Assembly: GCA_031253985.1 (NCBI GenBank)
Contig: JAIRVH010000192.1
Coordinates: 118,857-182,856, forward strand
DNA length: 64,000 bases
Direction: 5' to 3'
DNA from: Sphingobacterium sp.
GTDB taxonomy: Bacteria; Bacteroidota; Bacteroidia; Sphingobacteriales; Sphingobacteriaceae
A model generated the notes under the pieces. It did not search any database. It worked only from the letters and a program-made list of their open reading frames with translations, and was not told where the DNA came from. How positions within the stretch are numbered: position 1 is the stretch's first letter; the number at the start of each line of letters is the position of its first letter. Both the position numbers and the translations under genes were made by a program. Below are positions 44,782 through 53,896 of this stretch, piece after piece.

Positions 44782-45396
44782 ATGTACGCAAAATTAGAAA
44801 ATACAATCTCGGAGATTTTATCAACTGCTAAAATCTCCGAAAGCAGAGTCGAGGTATTAAAACCACTTATAGACTATATTCAAGTACAAATGGCGAGGAG
44901 TACCCCTATAGCGCTCAATTTTATATGTACACACAATTCGCGCAGGAGTCATTTATCCCAAATTTGGGCACAGGTAGCCGCTGCATATTATGATGTTCCA
45001 AAGGTCTGCTGCTACTCGGGGGGAACCGAAGAAACAGCGTTATTTCCAAAAGTTGTGGAGACATTAACGGCACAGGGGTTGTCTATTATTAAGATAGCGG
45101 ATTCGCAAAATCCGATATACGCAATCAAATATGATCAGAATTCACAGCCTATCATAGGATTTTCAAAGCATTATGATTCAACTTTTAATCCAGCATCAAA
45201 TTTCGCAGCAATAATGACATGCAGCAATGCTGCTCAGGGCTGCCCGTTCGTGTCCGGTGCTGTACTCAGAATACCAATCACTTACGAGGACCCTAAGTTA
45301 TCAGACGGTACAGCAAGGCAGGATGAAACATACAGGCAGCGCAGTGAAGAGATTGCCCTAGAGATGCTTTACATCTTTTCAATGATTAAAAAATAG
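44782..45396 (+). CDS. arsenate reductase-like low-molecular-weight phosphatase
   Basis: From the ATG at 44782 the product is 204 residues; an in-frame ATG at 44740 overlaps the DUF6428 gene and is less likely. The P-loop LNFICTHNSRRSH gives CX5R with Cys 49 and Arg 55, as in LMW-phosphatase-fold arsenate reductases. Further cysteines in KVCCYSGG (76-77) and MTCSNAAQGCPF could form the disulphide relay. It reduces As(V) to As(III) for export by the following Acr3. It ends three bases before the acr3 start, which implies co-translation. Confidence 0.85.
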   Translation: MYAKLENTISEILSTAKISESRVEVLKPLIDYIQVQMARSTPIALNFICTHNSRRSHLSQIWAQVAAAYYDVPKVCCYSGGTEETALFPKVVETLTAQGLSIIKIADSQNPIYAIKYDQNSQPIIGFSKHYDSTFNPASNFAAIMTCSNAAQGCPFVSGAVLRIPITYEDPKLSDGTARQDETYRQRSEEIALEMLYIFSMIKK

Positions 45397-45399
45397 TGA

Positions 45400-46437
45400 A
45401 TGAAACCAAAATTAAAATTTTTAGACAGCTATCTTACGCTCTGGATCTTTTTGGCTATGGCCACAGGTATCGGATTAGGGATAGTCTTTCCGCATATATC
45501 CTCACTGACAGACAGTTTGAGCATCGGGACAACCAACATTCCCTTGGCGATAGGCTTAATTTTAATGATGTATCCCCCTTTGGCAAAGGTAGACTATTCA
45601 CTACTACCAGTTGCTTTTAAAGATAAAAAGATCATCACGATTTCTCTGTTTTTAAACTGGATCGTCGGGCCTATCCTGATGTTTATTTTAGCTATCGTCT
45701 TTTTAAGACATGAGCCAGATTATATGGCGGGCCTAATTCTGATCGGCCTGGCAAGGTGCATAGCAATGGTGATTGTTTGGAATGATCTCGCCAAGGGTAA
45801 TCGCGAATATGCTGCGTTATTGATTGCATTAAATTCAATTTTTCAGGTATTTACCTATAGTTTCCTAGTCTGGTTGTTTATTAACATCCTTCCAAACAAA
45901 TTAGGTTTAGCAAATTTCGATGTACAGGTGTCTATTGGAGACGTTACGGAAAGTGTTCTGATATACCTAGGTATCCCTTTTCTAGCAGGATATTTAAGCA
46001 GAAAATTGCTTGTACACACCAAGGGGCTGGAGTGGTATAACAGAAAGTTTGTACCTGCAATCTCACCGCTTACTTTATATGCCCTGCTGTTTACGATTAT
46101 TTTGATGTTCAGCTTAAAAGGAGACAAAATATTGGAATTACCATTGGACGTACTAAAAATTGCTATTCCATTGGTTGTCTACTTTGTGATCATGTTCTTT
46201 GTTAGCTTCCTCATGAACAAATCGTTAAAAGTTCCCTATGACAAAAATGTAGCGATAGCTTTCACGGCCACAGGAAACAATTTTGAACTCGCAATAGCGG
46301 TTTCAATTGCGCTGTTCGGCATACATTCTCCACAAGCTTTTGTTGGCGTCATCGGGCCACTGGTTGAGGTGCCGGTATTGATACTTTTGGTCAGGGCAAG
46401 TTTATGGTTAAAAGGCAAGTATAATTTGTATAGATAA
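45400..46437 (+). CDS. acr3: Acr3-type arsenite efflux transporter
   Basis: This 345-residue membrane protein has about ten helices. It has SLTDSLSIGTTNIPLAIGLI near the N-terminus, the family motif GLARCIAMVIVWNDLAKG (about 122-139), whose cysteine is needed for As(III) transport, and FTATGNNFELAIAVSIALFG near 290-310 with the conserved asparagine and glutamate. Acr3 exports arsenite across the inner membrane, driven by the proton motive force. It is the last gene of the arsenic operon and converges on the DUF202 gene. Confidence 0.93.
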   Translation: MKPKLKFLDSYLTLWIFLAMATGIGLGIVFPHISSLTDSLSIGTTNIPLAIGLILMMYPPLAKVDYSLLPVAFKDKKIITISLFLNWIVGPILMFILAIVFLRHEPDYMAGLILIGLARCIAMVIVWNDLAKGNREYAALLIALNSIFQVFTYSFLVWLFINILPNKLGLANFDVQVSIGDVTESVLIYLGIPFLAGYLSRKLLVHTKGLEWYNRKFVPAISPLTLYALLFTIILMFSLKGDKILELPLDVLKIAIPLVVYFVIMFFVSFLMNKSLKVPYDKNVAIAFTATGNNFELAIAVSIALFGIHSPQAFVGVIGPLVEVPVLILLVRASLWLKGKYNLYR

Positions 46438-46499
46438 GATAAAAGATTCAATTTCAATTTAATCTCGGTTTCTTTGATAGATTTTAGCTATTTTATTCC

Positions 46500-46880
46500 T
46501 TAAAGACCATCAATAAGATACCAACTCAGAATAATACCTATCACAAAAATCAATACAGCGACAATTGTTATGCTATTTGAAGTTTGGGTAAAATTCTCTT
46601 CTTCGATTTGTTTGTTCGTTTTGCGATACTTAAAGAAAGCGACAATAACCGTCAAAGCACCAATGACCACAATGGAAACGCCAACAGCACCAGAATGTTC
46701 GTGCTGTGAACCTGCAACTACATCTTTTTTTAAGATAAGTTCAATCTGACGAATAAATAGTGAAAATTTAACAACCACAAAGCCGAATCCCATAATCCCT
46801 AAACTTGTGCGGATCCAAGCAAGGAAAGTTCGTTCATTAGCAAGATGGTCATTTACCTTTTGTGGAGCATGATTAGACAT
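46500..46880 (-). CDS. YidH/DUF202 family membrane protein
   Basis: This 126-residue protein begins with the DUF202 signature VNDHLANERTFLAWIRTSLG (8-27), followed by three membrane helices (MGFGFVVVKF, VGVSIVVIGALTVIVAFFKY, ITIVAVLIFVIGIILSWYLI). The family is small, widely distributed and of unknown function. It is transcribed toward acr3, stands alone and does not appear to belong to the arsenic operon. Confidence 0.88.
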   Translation of the reverse strand: MSNHAPQKVNDHLANERTFLAWIRTSLGIMGFGFVVVKFSLFIRQIELILKKDVVAGSQHEHSGAVGVSIVVIGALTVIVAFFKYRKTNKQIEEENFTQTSNSITIVAVLIFVIGIILSWYLIDGL

Positions 46881-47323
46881 TCAATATAAATTTTGATCAA
46901 CGTTAATAGAATTAGAAAATGTATTATCTAGTCTTAAACAAGGTTTTACAGCTGTGACTATGTTTTAGCACATTTCATCCACAGGTAAGTAAATTTTTTA
47001 AGACTAAGATCTTTTGTTTGTTCTTCAATAAACGCTGAAGAACGTTGAAAAGTTTGAATAATATTCAATGTTTCTATCTTTTAGATCTTTTTTATTAACG
47101 GCATACCAAAACCGGCGGACGAGGAGGGAATAAGCTCCCCTCCATTGACATTATATCCTGACAAATCTACATCGTCAGAATTTGTATTAGTATATTATTT
47201 CAAACTATCCCGCAGTGTACATGTACCTTTGACAGCCTGTTCTACAAACCGACTTCAAAAAGAATCTACCCATTTTGAGCGGTTTAAGATTGCATTAAAT
47301 AAATTTTTCTTTACTTTGTTTAT
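46881..47323. other. non-coding spacer with a small dyad
   Basis: This 443-bp stretch separates the divergent DUF202 and SDR genes. It holds a dyad with 8-bp arms GTTCTTCA (47020-47027) and TGAAGAAC (47036-47043), possibly regulatory. A 64-codon open stretch at 47145-47339 has no recognisable features and overlaps the SDR start, so I do not call it. Confidence 0.5.
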
Positions 47324-48172
47324 ATGCGCATATTGGTAACAGGATCTTCAGGAAAATTAGGAAGTGTAACAGTTAGGAATTTACGTCGTGCTGGACATGA
47401 TGTCACGGGAATTGATTTATTGGCAAGCGATACCACTGATTATATTTTAGATGTGCAGCAAGCTGGGGCCGTTATTGAATTCACTAGCGGCTATGAAGCC
47501 ATTATCCATACAGCAGCACTGCACGGTAGACATATGGACTTGAATTATAGCAGGCAAAGTTTTATAGACACCAATATGACAGGCACATTAAACCTGTTAA
47601 ATGCCTGTGTAAAAAACGGAATAAAACGTTTTCTTTTTACTTCTACAACCTCGATATACGGAAATGCCCTTGTCGATGGCGAAAAAGCAGTGTGGGTTAC
47701 CGAAGAACTTACTGTTCAACCCCGTGATATTTATGACATTACAAAGCAGGCCTGTGAAGAGCTTTGTAGAGACTTTTTCGAAAAAGAACAGCTCATGACC
47801 AGCGTCTATCGAGTTGGTAGATTTCTTCCAGAACACGATAACCTGATGCTAAATCATCGTTTGTACAGAGGATTAGATGAGAGAGATGGCGCTGAAGCTC
47901 TTCGACTTGGTGCTGAGACCGACTTTACGTCGTTTCAGATTTTTAATATTTCCAGCGGTTCACCTTTTGAAATCGAAGATTTAACTGAATTAAAATTCGA
48001 TCCATTGAATGTTATTGCTAAACGCATTCCAAAAGCGATTGAAATATACAGGCAGAAAGGCTGGAACTTTCCAGCATCCATTGATAGAGTATACCGAAGT
48101 GATAAAGCCATGCTATTACTCGGCTATAACCCAAAGTACACCTTCGAATTTCTGCTCGATCAACTTCCATAA
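47324..48172 (+). CDS. NAD-dependent epimerase/dehydratase-type (extended SDR) protein
   Basis: This 282-residue protein starts with the extended-SDR Rossmann motif MRILVTGSSGKLGSVT (GxxGxxG at 7-13), has the AIIHTAAL strand, the serine/threonine FTSTTSIYG and the active-site YDITKQACE (Tyr and Lys). It is closest in type to nucleotide-sugar epimerases or UDP-glucose 4-epimerase-like proteins, but the C-terminal substrate part is short. It stands alone. A palindrome GCTGATATATCAGC just after the stop may help termination. Substrate unknown. Confidence 0.85.
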   Translation: MRILVTGSSGKLGSVTVRNLRRAGHDVTGIDLLASDTTDYILDVQQAGAVIEFTSGYEAIIHTAALHGRHMDLNYSRQSFIDTNMTGTLNLLNACVKNGIKRFLFTSTTSIYGNALVDGEKAVWVTEELTVQPRDIYDITKQACEELCRDFFEKEQLMTSVYRVGRFLPEHDNLMLNHRLYRGLDERDGAEALRLGAETDFTSFQIFNISSGSPFEIEDLTELKFDPLNVIAKRIPKAIEIYRQKGWNFPASIDRVYRSDKAMLLLGYNPKYTFEFLLDQLP

Positions 48173-48180
48173 ACCAATAG

Positions 48181-48198
48181 GCTGATATATCAGCTTTT
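48181..48198 (+). terminator. possible weak terminator after the SDR gene
   Basis: The 14-bp palindrome GCTGATATATCAGC (48181-48194) can fold with a 4-base loop and is followed by TTTT. The stem is only five pairs, so efficiency would be low. Confidence 0.35.
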
Positions 48199-48210
48199 AA
48201 AGCCATAAAT

Positions 48211-48642
48211 CTATACCGCCAAAAATTCCTTCATTTTTTCTATATTCTGCACGGAAATCTCTAAATCTTTATTGAGCACTATTTGTCCGCCTGATTTTTC
48301 CCGAATAATTAAATTGGCATACTGTTTTCTAAATAAGGAAAACAGCGGTCTTTCCTTTATCGGCAAATACTTCTCAACAATAGACACAGCATAACTATTG
48401 AAAACATAATCTTTTTTTCCGATACTTATTCGGTCATCCGATATTGTACAGCGATTTTGCCGATAGGTGGAAACAAGTAAGGCGGGCAGAAGCACAAAAC
48501 CAAAGAGCGCGTATGCTCCAAAAGAAATAACAGTACTTGTACCAAAGATAATTCCCAGAAGATTATAGATTGATCCAAAAATAATAAAGGGAGCCAAAAT
48601 GCTATAAAAGATGAGTGTGTGTTTTGATAAGTTAATTTTCAT
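48211..48642 (-). CDS. two-helix membrane protein with probable PH-like cytoplasmic domain
   Basis: This 143-residue protein has two membrane helices (IFYSILAPFIIFGSIYNLLG and FGAYALFGFVLLPALLVSTY), then a C-terminal domain with strands NRCTISDDRISIGKKDYVF, YAVSIVEKYL, YANLIIREKSGGQIVLNKD and EISVQNIEKMKEFLAV. The order is like bacterial PH/YdbS-type domains. I do not assign a function. It stands alone between two unrelated genes. Confidence 0.7.
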   Translation of the reverse strand: MKINLSKHTLIFYSILAPFIIFGSIYNLLGIIFGTSTVISFGAYALFGFVLLPALLVSTYRQNRCTISDDRISIGKKDYVFNSYAVSIVEKYLPIKERPLFSLFRKQYANLIIREKSGGQIVLNKDLEISVQNIEKMKEFLAV

Positions 48643-48850
48643 ACCAGTTTTAAAAAATTGATTTTATACACCAAAATAGCCAAAAGTAGAGTAATCTATC
48701 GCATCAGATAATTATCGCTTTGATTTCCCCAATATTAGTGTACTTTTAATTCATAATTGCGATAATTCGGTAACACTTGGTCAGCAATGTTTCAATCGTC
48801 CTATTCTCATAGTATAACTTACAAAGCGATTAAAAACAGATTTCAAAAAT

Positions 48851-49507
48851 CTACATAAAATTCCCAAATCTTCCAGAATAGATTAGTATAAGGGTAATCA
48901 TATCGAATAATGCGTGTGAAATGACTGAAATCCAAAGATTATTATTCAGTTTTTTATATAAAATACTCCAGTATAATCCTCCCAAGCAGGCCGCAATAAC
49001 AGCGAATACATCTTGCTGCAGATGATATAGGCCGAAAAGAATACTTGTCACCGCTATAGGCAGCAAACTCCACATTCCTTTAAATATTTTTTTTTCGAGC
49101 AGATTCTGGATATAGCCTCGAAATACAATTTCCTCATAAAATCCTCCAATAACCCATGCTGCCGCAATTGTCATGACCAATCTCAGCATACTGCTCCTAA
49201 TAAAATTGTATTCCGTATAATCTGGAACTTCAAAAAAGTGTTTGATACTCGGAATATATACAATCTGCATAAACGCTACCCATCCCAATGCTGAGAGAAT
49301 TCCTAAAAGGACGACACCTATAGTCAGGTTTTTCCTATTTAATCCCAAATCCGAAAATGTCTTGCCTTCTCTCCTTAAAACAAGAAAAATTGCAAGAAAA
49401 CAAATCACTGCATAAGAATAAAAAGGCAGTGGTACGGCGTGGGGAAACACAATAAGGAATACGATGAAACCAATATCCCCAATTATTGATAACACTTTTC
49501 TTTTCAT
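48851..49507 (-). CDS. CPBP family intramembrane metalloprotease
   Basis: This 218-residue membrane protein carries the three CPBP motifs: EEIVFRGYI (Glu 125-126, Arg 130), FGLYHLQQD (His about 162) and SHALFDMI (His about 198), embedded in about seven helices. CAAX-protease/bacteriocin-processing enzymes of this class cleave in or near the membrane, some giving bacteriocin immunity and others with no known substrate. It lies 36 bp from the VIT-family gene on the same strand. The substrate is unknown. Confidence 0.9.
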   Translation of the reverse strand: MKRKVLSIIGDIGFIVFLIVFPHAVPLPFYSYAVICFLAIFLVLRREGKTFSDLGLNRKNLTIGVVLLGILSALGWVAFMQIVYIPSIKHFFEVPDYTEYNFIRSSMLRLVMTIAAAWVIGGFYEEIVFRGYIQNLLEKKIFKGMWSLLPIAVTSILFGLYHLQQDVFAVIAACLGGLYWSILYKKLNNNLWISVISHALFDMITLILIYSGRFGNFM

Positions 49508-49543
49508 GGGCTAAAATACGACCTGGCTATGCATTTCAGAAAC

Positions 49544-50239
49544 TTAAGCAACCGTAACACCAAATAAATGCCCTATCAATGCAGTCACTCCCATCGCTAT
49601 CGTTCCCCAGAAACATATTCTGCCCACCGCAATACCTACACTCGAGCCTCCTGTTTTGGCTGCAATCGCGCCGAGAACCATTAGAAAAATAATCGTAAAA
49701 CCATACTGCAGATAGACCATCTGCTTAATCGGTGCAAGCAAAGAAACAATAAATGGGAGTAACGCTCCAAGAGCAAATGAGCCGAGAGATGCCATTGCAG
49801 CTTGCAAAGGTTTGGCTTGTGTAATATCATTGATACCCAATTCGTCATGCGCATGGGCTCCCAATGCGTCGTGTGCGGTTAGTTCACGTGCAACTTGTAA
49901 GGCTGTCTCTTGACTAACGCCCCTTCTCTCATAAACTTTGGCTAATTCCTGAAGCTCGATTTCTGGCATTTCTTCAAGTTCTTTTTTTTCCCGCAGGAGA
50001 TCAGCCTTTTCGGTATCTTCCTGTGAACTTACGGAAACATATTCCCCTGCAGCCATCGACATTGCTCCCGCAATCATTCCGGCCAATGCGGCCAATATAA
50101 TCGTATTGCGCTCAGGGCTTGCCGCCGCAACCCCAATCACAATACTCGTAGTAGATAATAAGCCATCGTTGGCCCCTAGGACAGCAGCGCGAAGCCACCC
50201 AACCCGGTTGACATAGTGTTTTTCTAAAGGATGGTGCAT
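49544..50239 (-). CDS. VIT1/CCC1 family Fe/Mn transporter
   Basis: This 231-residue protein begins LEKHYVNRVGWLRAAVLGAN and DGLLSTTSIVIGVAAASPER, the family's first-helix motif with its metal-binding aspartate. It has MSMAAGEYVSVSSQEDTEKA, an acidic cytoplasmic hairpin (about 75-140), and three C-terminal helices ending GVTALIGHLFGVTVA. VIT proteins move Fe2+ or Mn2+ against a proton gradient. It precedes the CPBP protease gene on the same strand by 36 bp and may be co-transcribed with it. Confidence 0.9.
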   Translation of the reverse strand: MHHPLEKHYVNRVGWLRAAVLGANDGLLSTTSIVIGVAAASPERNTIILAALAGMIAGAMSMAAGEYVSVSSQEDTEKADLLREKKELEEMPEIELQELAKVYERRGVSQETALQVARELTAHDALGAHAHDELGINDITQAKPLQAAMASLGSFALGALLPFIVSLLAPIKQMVYLQYGFTIIFLMVLGAIAAKTGGSSVGIAVGRICFWGTIAMGVTALIGHLFGVTVA

Positions 50240-50380
50240 CTCAATCTGTATTTGTGAAATATGCTTAAATTTAGCAATAATATTATTTGAAAGCTACAGT
50301 GAAACAAAGTCAACTGCCTATTCATTACGCTACAATTTAACTATCAATCTCCCTTGCTACGACTATTTTTCATACAGGAC

Positions 50381-51010
50381 TTAACGTAAAGGATCGAGAT
50401 ATTCTTTTATAATACGTTCTAAGTCTACCCCAGAGCCTCCTGTTTCTAGGATAAAACCATTTCGGTCAATAATATAAAGTTTTGGTAATCCTTGTACCCG
50501 ATAGCTAATAGCAGTTTTGCTTCAAGGAATTCCTTTAAAAAGCGTCCTGTTCTACTGTTTTTATATACTCTGGGAATCTATCAAAAGCTAACTGCAAAGA
50601 ATCTCTTGTAAATAAATGATGTCCTTAAGAAATAGAGTTCCTGCATCAGCGGATAAGAAGGTGCTTTATTAAAAATATCATGGACTCTCAACTACCTAAC
50701 GGACAGATAGTAACGGTCCAATACTATCCTCATCCCCCCTCTGTTTGACTGAATCGGTTTCAACTTCAATCTTTTGTTCGAGCTCGGCAGCTTCTTTCTA
50801 AATGGGATCCAGTTGCTTATTGATCGGAATGGCTTCAGCCTGTGATCTCGAATTCAGCACCTCTGTATTCGAAAAATATAGACTATCGCCTAATATCTTC
50901 ATACGCGACGGCTCAATTCGAGCTTTGCGCCATTGGAAAATCCCAAAAGACCAAATTGTATTTCGAAAGGCTTACCTTTTTCTTGGTGAGCCAAGCAAGC
51001 GAAAGGCAAT
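50381..51010 (-). pseudogene. decayed TlpA-like disulfide reductase with DUF4369
   Basis: On the minus strand a clear thioredoxin-fold C-terminus remains: ISYRVQGLPKLYIIDRNGFI and LETGGSGVDLERIIKEYLDP ending at a stop at 50381. Upstream, separated by several stops and frame changes, lies DSLYFSNTEVLNSRSQAEAI with KEAAELEQKIEVETDSVKQR, matching the region after DUF4369 in Bacteroidota TlpA proteins. The CxxC active site is not found, so a central part is deleted. The original would have been about 380 residues; about 630 bp remain. It is clearly non-functional. Confidence 0.7.
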
Positions 51011-51021
51011 TTGTTTCCCGA

Positions 51022-52320
51022 TCAAAAAATAATATCCTTCATGTCCGGTCCACTTAAACGCGTATTTCTAATAAAACCCGCCCCCTTAAAACGGTATTGA
51101 AGACCCACTATTTCAGTTGGTGCATTTTTAATCGTAGTTGCATATACAGGCTTATCATTAATCCAAAATCTAATCTGCTGATTTTTACAGACTATTTTAA
51201 GCTTAGTCCATTCGGAAAGATCACAGCCAAATCCGCTGAGGTCATCCTGTTTGCTATCCGTAGAAAAACCACCGGCAGTAAGGGCTATGTCACCGATACA
51301 AGCTTTGTTTACCAAGGGTATAATAAATATATCGTTTTTAGACTGTAAGAGTACTTCCACGTGTTGGCAAATATTGCCACTGCCGCCCGCCCCCGTCTTT
51401 ATGTCTGTTTCAAAACTAAAATTATCGGTCATAACCCCTGTCATATTCTTTTGATTGTAAAATCTAACCGGCGGAGCGTCAGGGAGGAGATCGATTTTGT
51501 AACTTTTCAGCAGCTCCTGAGTAACGGCAATTTCATATGGTAATGTAATTTCAGTTTTTTTGAAATATAAGGGCTCTTTTCCCCACGCTGCTTCTACCAA
51601 TCCTAACCAGCCATCTGTTTTAATCTGTATATCATGTTCTCGAACAATTTTATCCCCAATAATCAGCTTGGCCCTGAAGTAACCTGGATAATAATAAATA
51701 GCGGAGTGGTGCTTGCCATTTCTATCCACCTGCGTCTTGCGGCTGGTGTCCCAGCTTTGTGCAATGAATACCGAATCGTCTTCACTTGCTGCCGAAGCAT
51801 CATAATCAAATACAACTGAATTAGGCAAACCCTTTGTCAACATTGTCTTTGACGAAAACCGGAAAGCACTACCATTAAAATGCTTCTTTTTCTGGATAAA
51901 CCTATTACCTAAAAGGCCGACCAAGACAAGTACAAGAACAGATGAAATGGCTATAATAAAAACGGAACCATACTTCTTTTGTACACTCACCTGTGGTTCA
52001 AAAGCAGATTTACTAAATACCTGCTTCTCCGGTATCTCTTGCTGTACATGAGCATTACGGAAAGCCCGCCAGTCTTCGTAACCAAGATACTGTGCCAATG
52101 TATTTAATGTCGTCAGGGCAGGTTTACTTTGATAATCAATCCTACCAAAAATGCGCTTCAATGTAGAAACGCTAAGTATAACGCCCGTTTTCTCCTGAAT
52201 CTTTTTCGAAAGTTTTTCAAAATCGGCGGTACTCCAATTGGCAGTTTCACCCCATTCAAGTTTATTTTCAATGGAATTCTTAAGATGCTGAAACAATTCA
52301 GGATGACTCGATTTAAACAT
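51022..52320 (-). CDS. membrane-anchored HTH regulator with extracytoplasmic concanavalin-like domain
   Basis: This 432-residue protein has an N-terminal HTH-like domain (KLSKKIQEKTGVILSVSTLK and LTTLNTLAQYLGYEDWRAF, about 35-88), a single membrane helix (VFIIAISSVLVLVLVGLLGN, about 120-139) and an extracytoplasmic beta-rich part of about 290 residues. That part contains an Ig-like section (FDYDASAASEDDSVFIAQSW) and a concanavalin/LamG-like section (WTKLKIVCKNQQIRFWINDK). It would sense a surface ligand and act on DNA directly. It is divergent from a secreted concanavalin-like protein, with phased TTGA motifs between. Confidence 0.7.
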   Translation of the reverse strand: MFKSSHPELFQHLKNSIENKLEWGETANWSTADFEKLSKKIQEKTGVILSVSTLKRIFGRIDYQSKPALTTLNTLAQYLGYEDWRAFRNAHVQQEIPEKQVFSKSAFEPQVSVQKKYGSVFIIAISSVLVLVLVGLLGNRFIQKKKHFNGSAFRFSSKTMLTKGLPNSVVFDYDASAASEDDSVFIAQSWDTSRKTQVDRNGKHHSAIYYYPGYFRAKLIIGDKIVREHDIQIKTDGWLGLVEAAWGKEPLYFKKTEITLPYEIAVTQELLKSYKIDLLPDAPPVRFYNQKNMTGVMTDNFSFETDIKTGAGGSGNICQHVEVLLQSKNDIFIIPLVNKACIGDIALTAGGFSTDSKQDDLSGFGCDLSEWTKLKIVCKNQQIRFWINDKPVYATTIKNAPTEIVGLQYRFKGAGFIRNTRLSGPDMKDIIF

Positions 52321-52360
52321 AATTTATTGCATATCAGTATTTTAAAAATAAACAATCAGC

Positions 52361-52404
52361 TTGAACAAACTTGAATAAACTTGACGCAAGGTTGAGCGTG
52401 TTGA
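52361..52404. promoter_or_regulatory. five helically phased TTGA motifs in a divergent spacer
   Basis: TTGA occurs at 52361, 52371, 52381, 52392 and 52401, spaced 10, 10, 11 and 9 bases, all in the same orientation. The array lies in the 125-bp spacer between the membrane HTH regulator and the 468-residue secreted protein. A promoter-like TAAATTTA follows at 52421-52428, so the last TTGA could double as the upstream promoter box. Confidence 0.6.
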
Positions 52405-52445
52405 AATAATGCCTATGCTCTAAATTTATCAAAAACTTTATTAAC

Positions 52446-53852
52446 ATGAAAAAAACATTTTTGATACTCGCCTCAATATTGGTCGCTTTATTCCAAAGTT
52501 ATGCTCAAGAAAAGAAAAGTAAGACATCAGCAGGCACAAACATCCCATTAAGCGCAGAAAAATGGATCTTTCATAGCGGAAAGGTCGATTTTCTAAATTT
52601 TAGGGGTCGTAAAGCAATGAAAATCGCTCCAGCATCTGGCCCGGTAGTGATTAAAGACTTCATTTTCAAAGATGGAACCATCGAGTATGATGTCCTACCT
52701 GCGAAAACAGAATTTGCAAGCGCCATTTATTTTCATCGAAAAAATGAAAAAGAACAGGAGATTGTCTATCTGCGAGTACCTAAAATGACCGACCCATTTG
52801 CTAATGAAGGTATTCAGTACTGCCCCATCCTAGACGGTGTCAACATGTGGGACATGTATCCCCAATATCAGTCTTCTGCAGCGGCCAAAGCAGATGAATG
52901 GAATCATATTAAACTAGTCATTTCAGGCATGCAAATGCAGGTTTTCGTAAACAATAACCTCAGATTGATTGTACCAAAACTTGAGGGGCGCGAACATACT
53001 GGCAGCATTGCATTTGACGGAGATTCCTACATCAGTAATATCGAGATCAAGCCCAACGAAATGGAAGGATTACCGCAGATTGAAGTTGCAGATCTGACCC
53101 GTCATGAAACAAATTATATCCGAAACTGGTCTATAACCCAGCCCACAGCTTTGGAGGAAGGAAGAGAGCCAACTACGTTTCGTGACCTACCTAAAGATGA
53201 AGCCTTTACAGAAAAAATAGCAGCTGAGCGATATGGATTGATAAACCTGACGAGACGTTTTGGTTCTGCAGAAAAACGCAGGATAGTTTGGCTAAAAGCT
53301 GTTATTACTACGAAAGAACCTACATCCGTCAATCTCCAGCTCGGATTTTCAGATGAAATATGGCTTTTTCTCAATGATCAGATCACCTACACAGACAAAA
53401 ATATCTTTAGACAAAATATGAAAAAATACCCTGACGGAAGAATATCGATACAGAATGGGAATATTCGATTAAAGCTTAAAAAAGGTGAAAACCAATTACT
53501 CGTTGGGGTATCTAATGATTTTTATGGCTGGGGATTTATGGCACGTTTAGAAAATATGGAAAATATTACCGCCATAGAGCCTTATCAGCAAAAAAAATAT
53601 TCCATCGAACATATCGATAGCTATGTGGGTACCTATGTCGCTGAGATAGACCCCCAATTTAAGCTAACCTTTGTACAGAAGGATGGTATGTTAATTGCAG
53701 ACGTCCCTAATCAAGAAAATGTAGCACTCGATTATCTTGGAAATAATCTCTTTAAAATGGGGCTTGGTATAGAATTACAATTTACGTCCGACTTACAACA
53801 GGTGGTGAGAAAAGAGAACGGATTTGAGATGAAATTCATTAAGGAAAAATAG
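52446..53852 (+). CDS. secreted concanavalin-like (DUF1080/LamG-type) protein
   Basis: This 468-residue protein has a signal peptide (MKKTFLILASILVALFQSYA). A first beta-sandwich spans about 35-205 (VVIKDFIFKDGTIEYDVLPA, WNHIKLVISGMQMQVFVNNN, HTGSIAFDGDSYISNIEIKP), a form seen in DUF1080 and LamG lectin-like folds. A middle domain (about 215-385) has VNLQLGFSDEIWLFLNDQIT and LLVGVSNDFYGWGFMARLEN, resembling a galactose-binding jelly roll. A short C-terminal barrel with VGTYVAEIDPQFKLTFVQKD follows. It is divergent from the HTH regulator and presumably its target. Ligand unknown. Confidence 0.75.
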   Translation: MKKTFLILASILVALFQSYAQEKKSKTSAGTNIPLSAEKWIFHSGKVDFLNFRGRKAMKIAPASGPVVIKDFIFKDGTIEYDVLPAKTEFASAIYFHRKNEKEQEIVYLRVPKMTDPFANEGIQYCPILDGVNMWDMYPQYQSSAAAKADEWNHIKLVISGMQMQVFVNNNLRLIVPKLEGREHTGSIAFDGDSYISNIEIKPNEMEGLPQIEVADLTRHETNYIRNWSITQPTALEEGREPTTFRDLPKDEAFTEKIAAERYGLINLTRRFGSAEKRRIVWLKAVITTKEPTSVNLQLGFSDEIWLFLNDQITYTDKNIFRQNMKKYPDGRISIQNGNIRLKLKKGENQLLVGVSNDFYGWGFMARLENMENITAIEPYQQKKYSIEHIDSYVGTYVAEIDPQFKLTFVQKDGMLIADVPNQENVALDYLGNNLFKMGLGIELQFTSDLQQVVRKENGFEMKFIKEK

Positions 53853-53896
53853 CTTAACAGATTGCACACAATAATATAAACGTGATCAAAAACAGC

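Noticed and set aside
47145..47339. 64-codon open stretch before the SDR gene
   Set aside because: No domain, signal or motif; it overlaps the well-supported SDR start and has unbiased composition.
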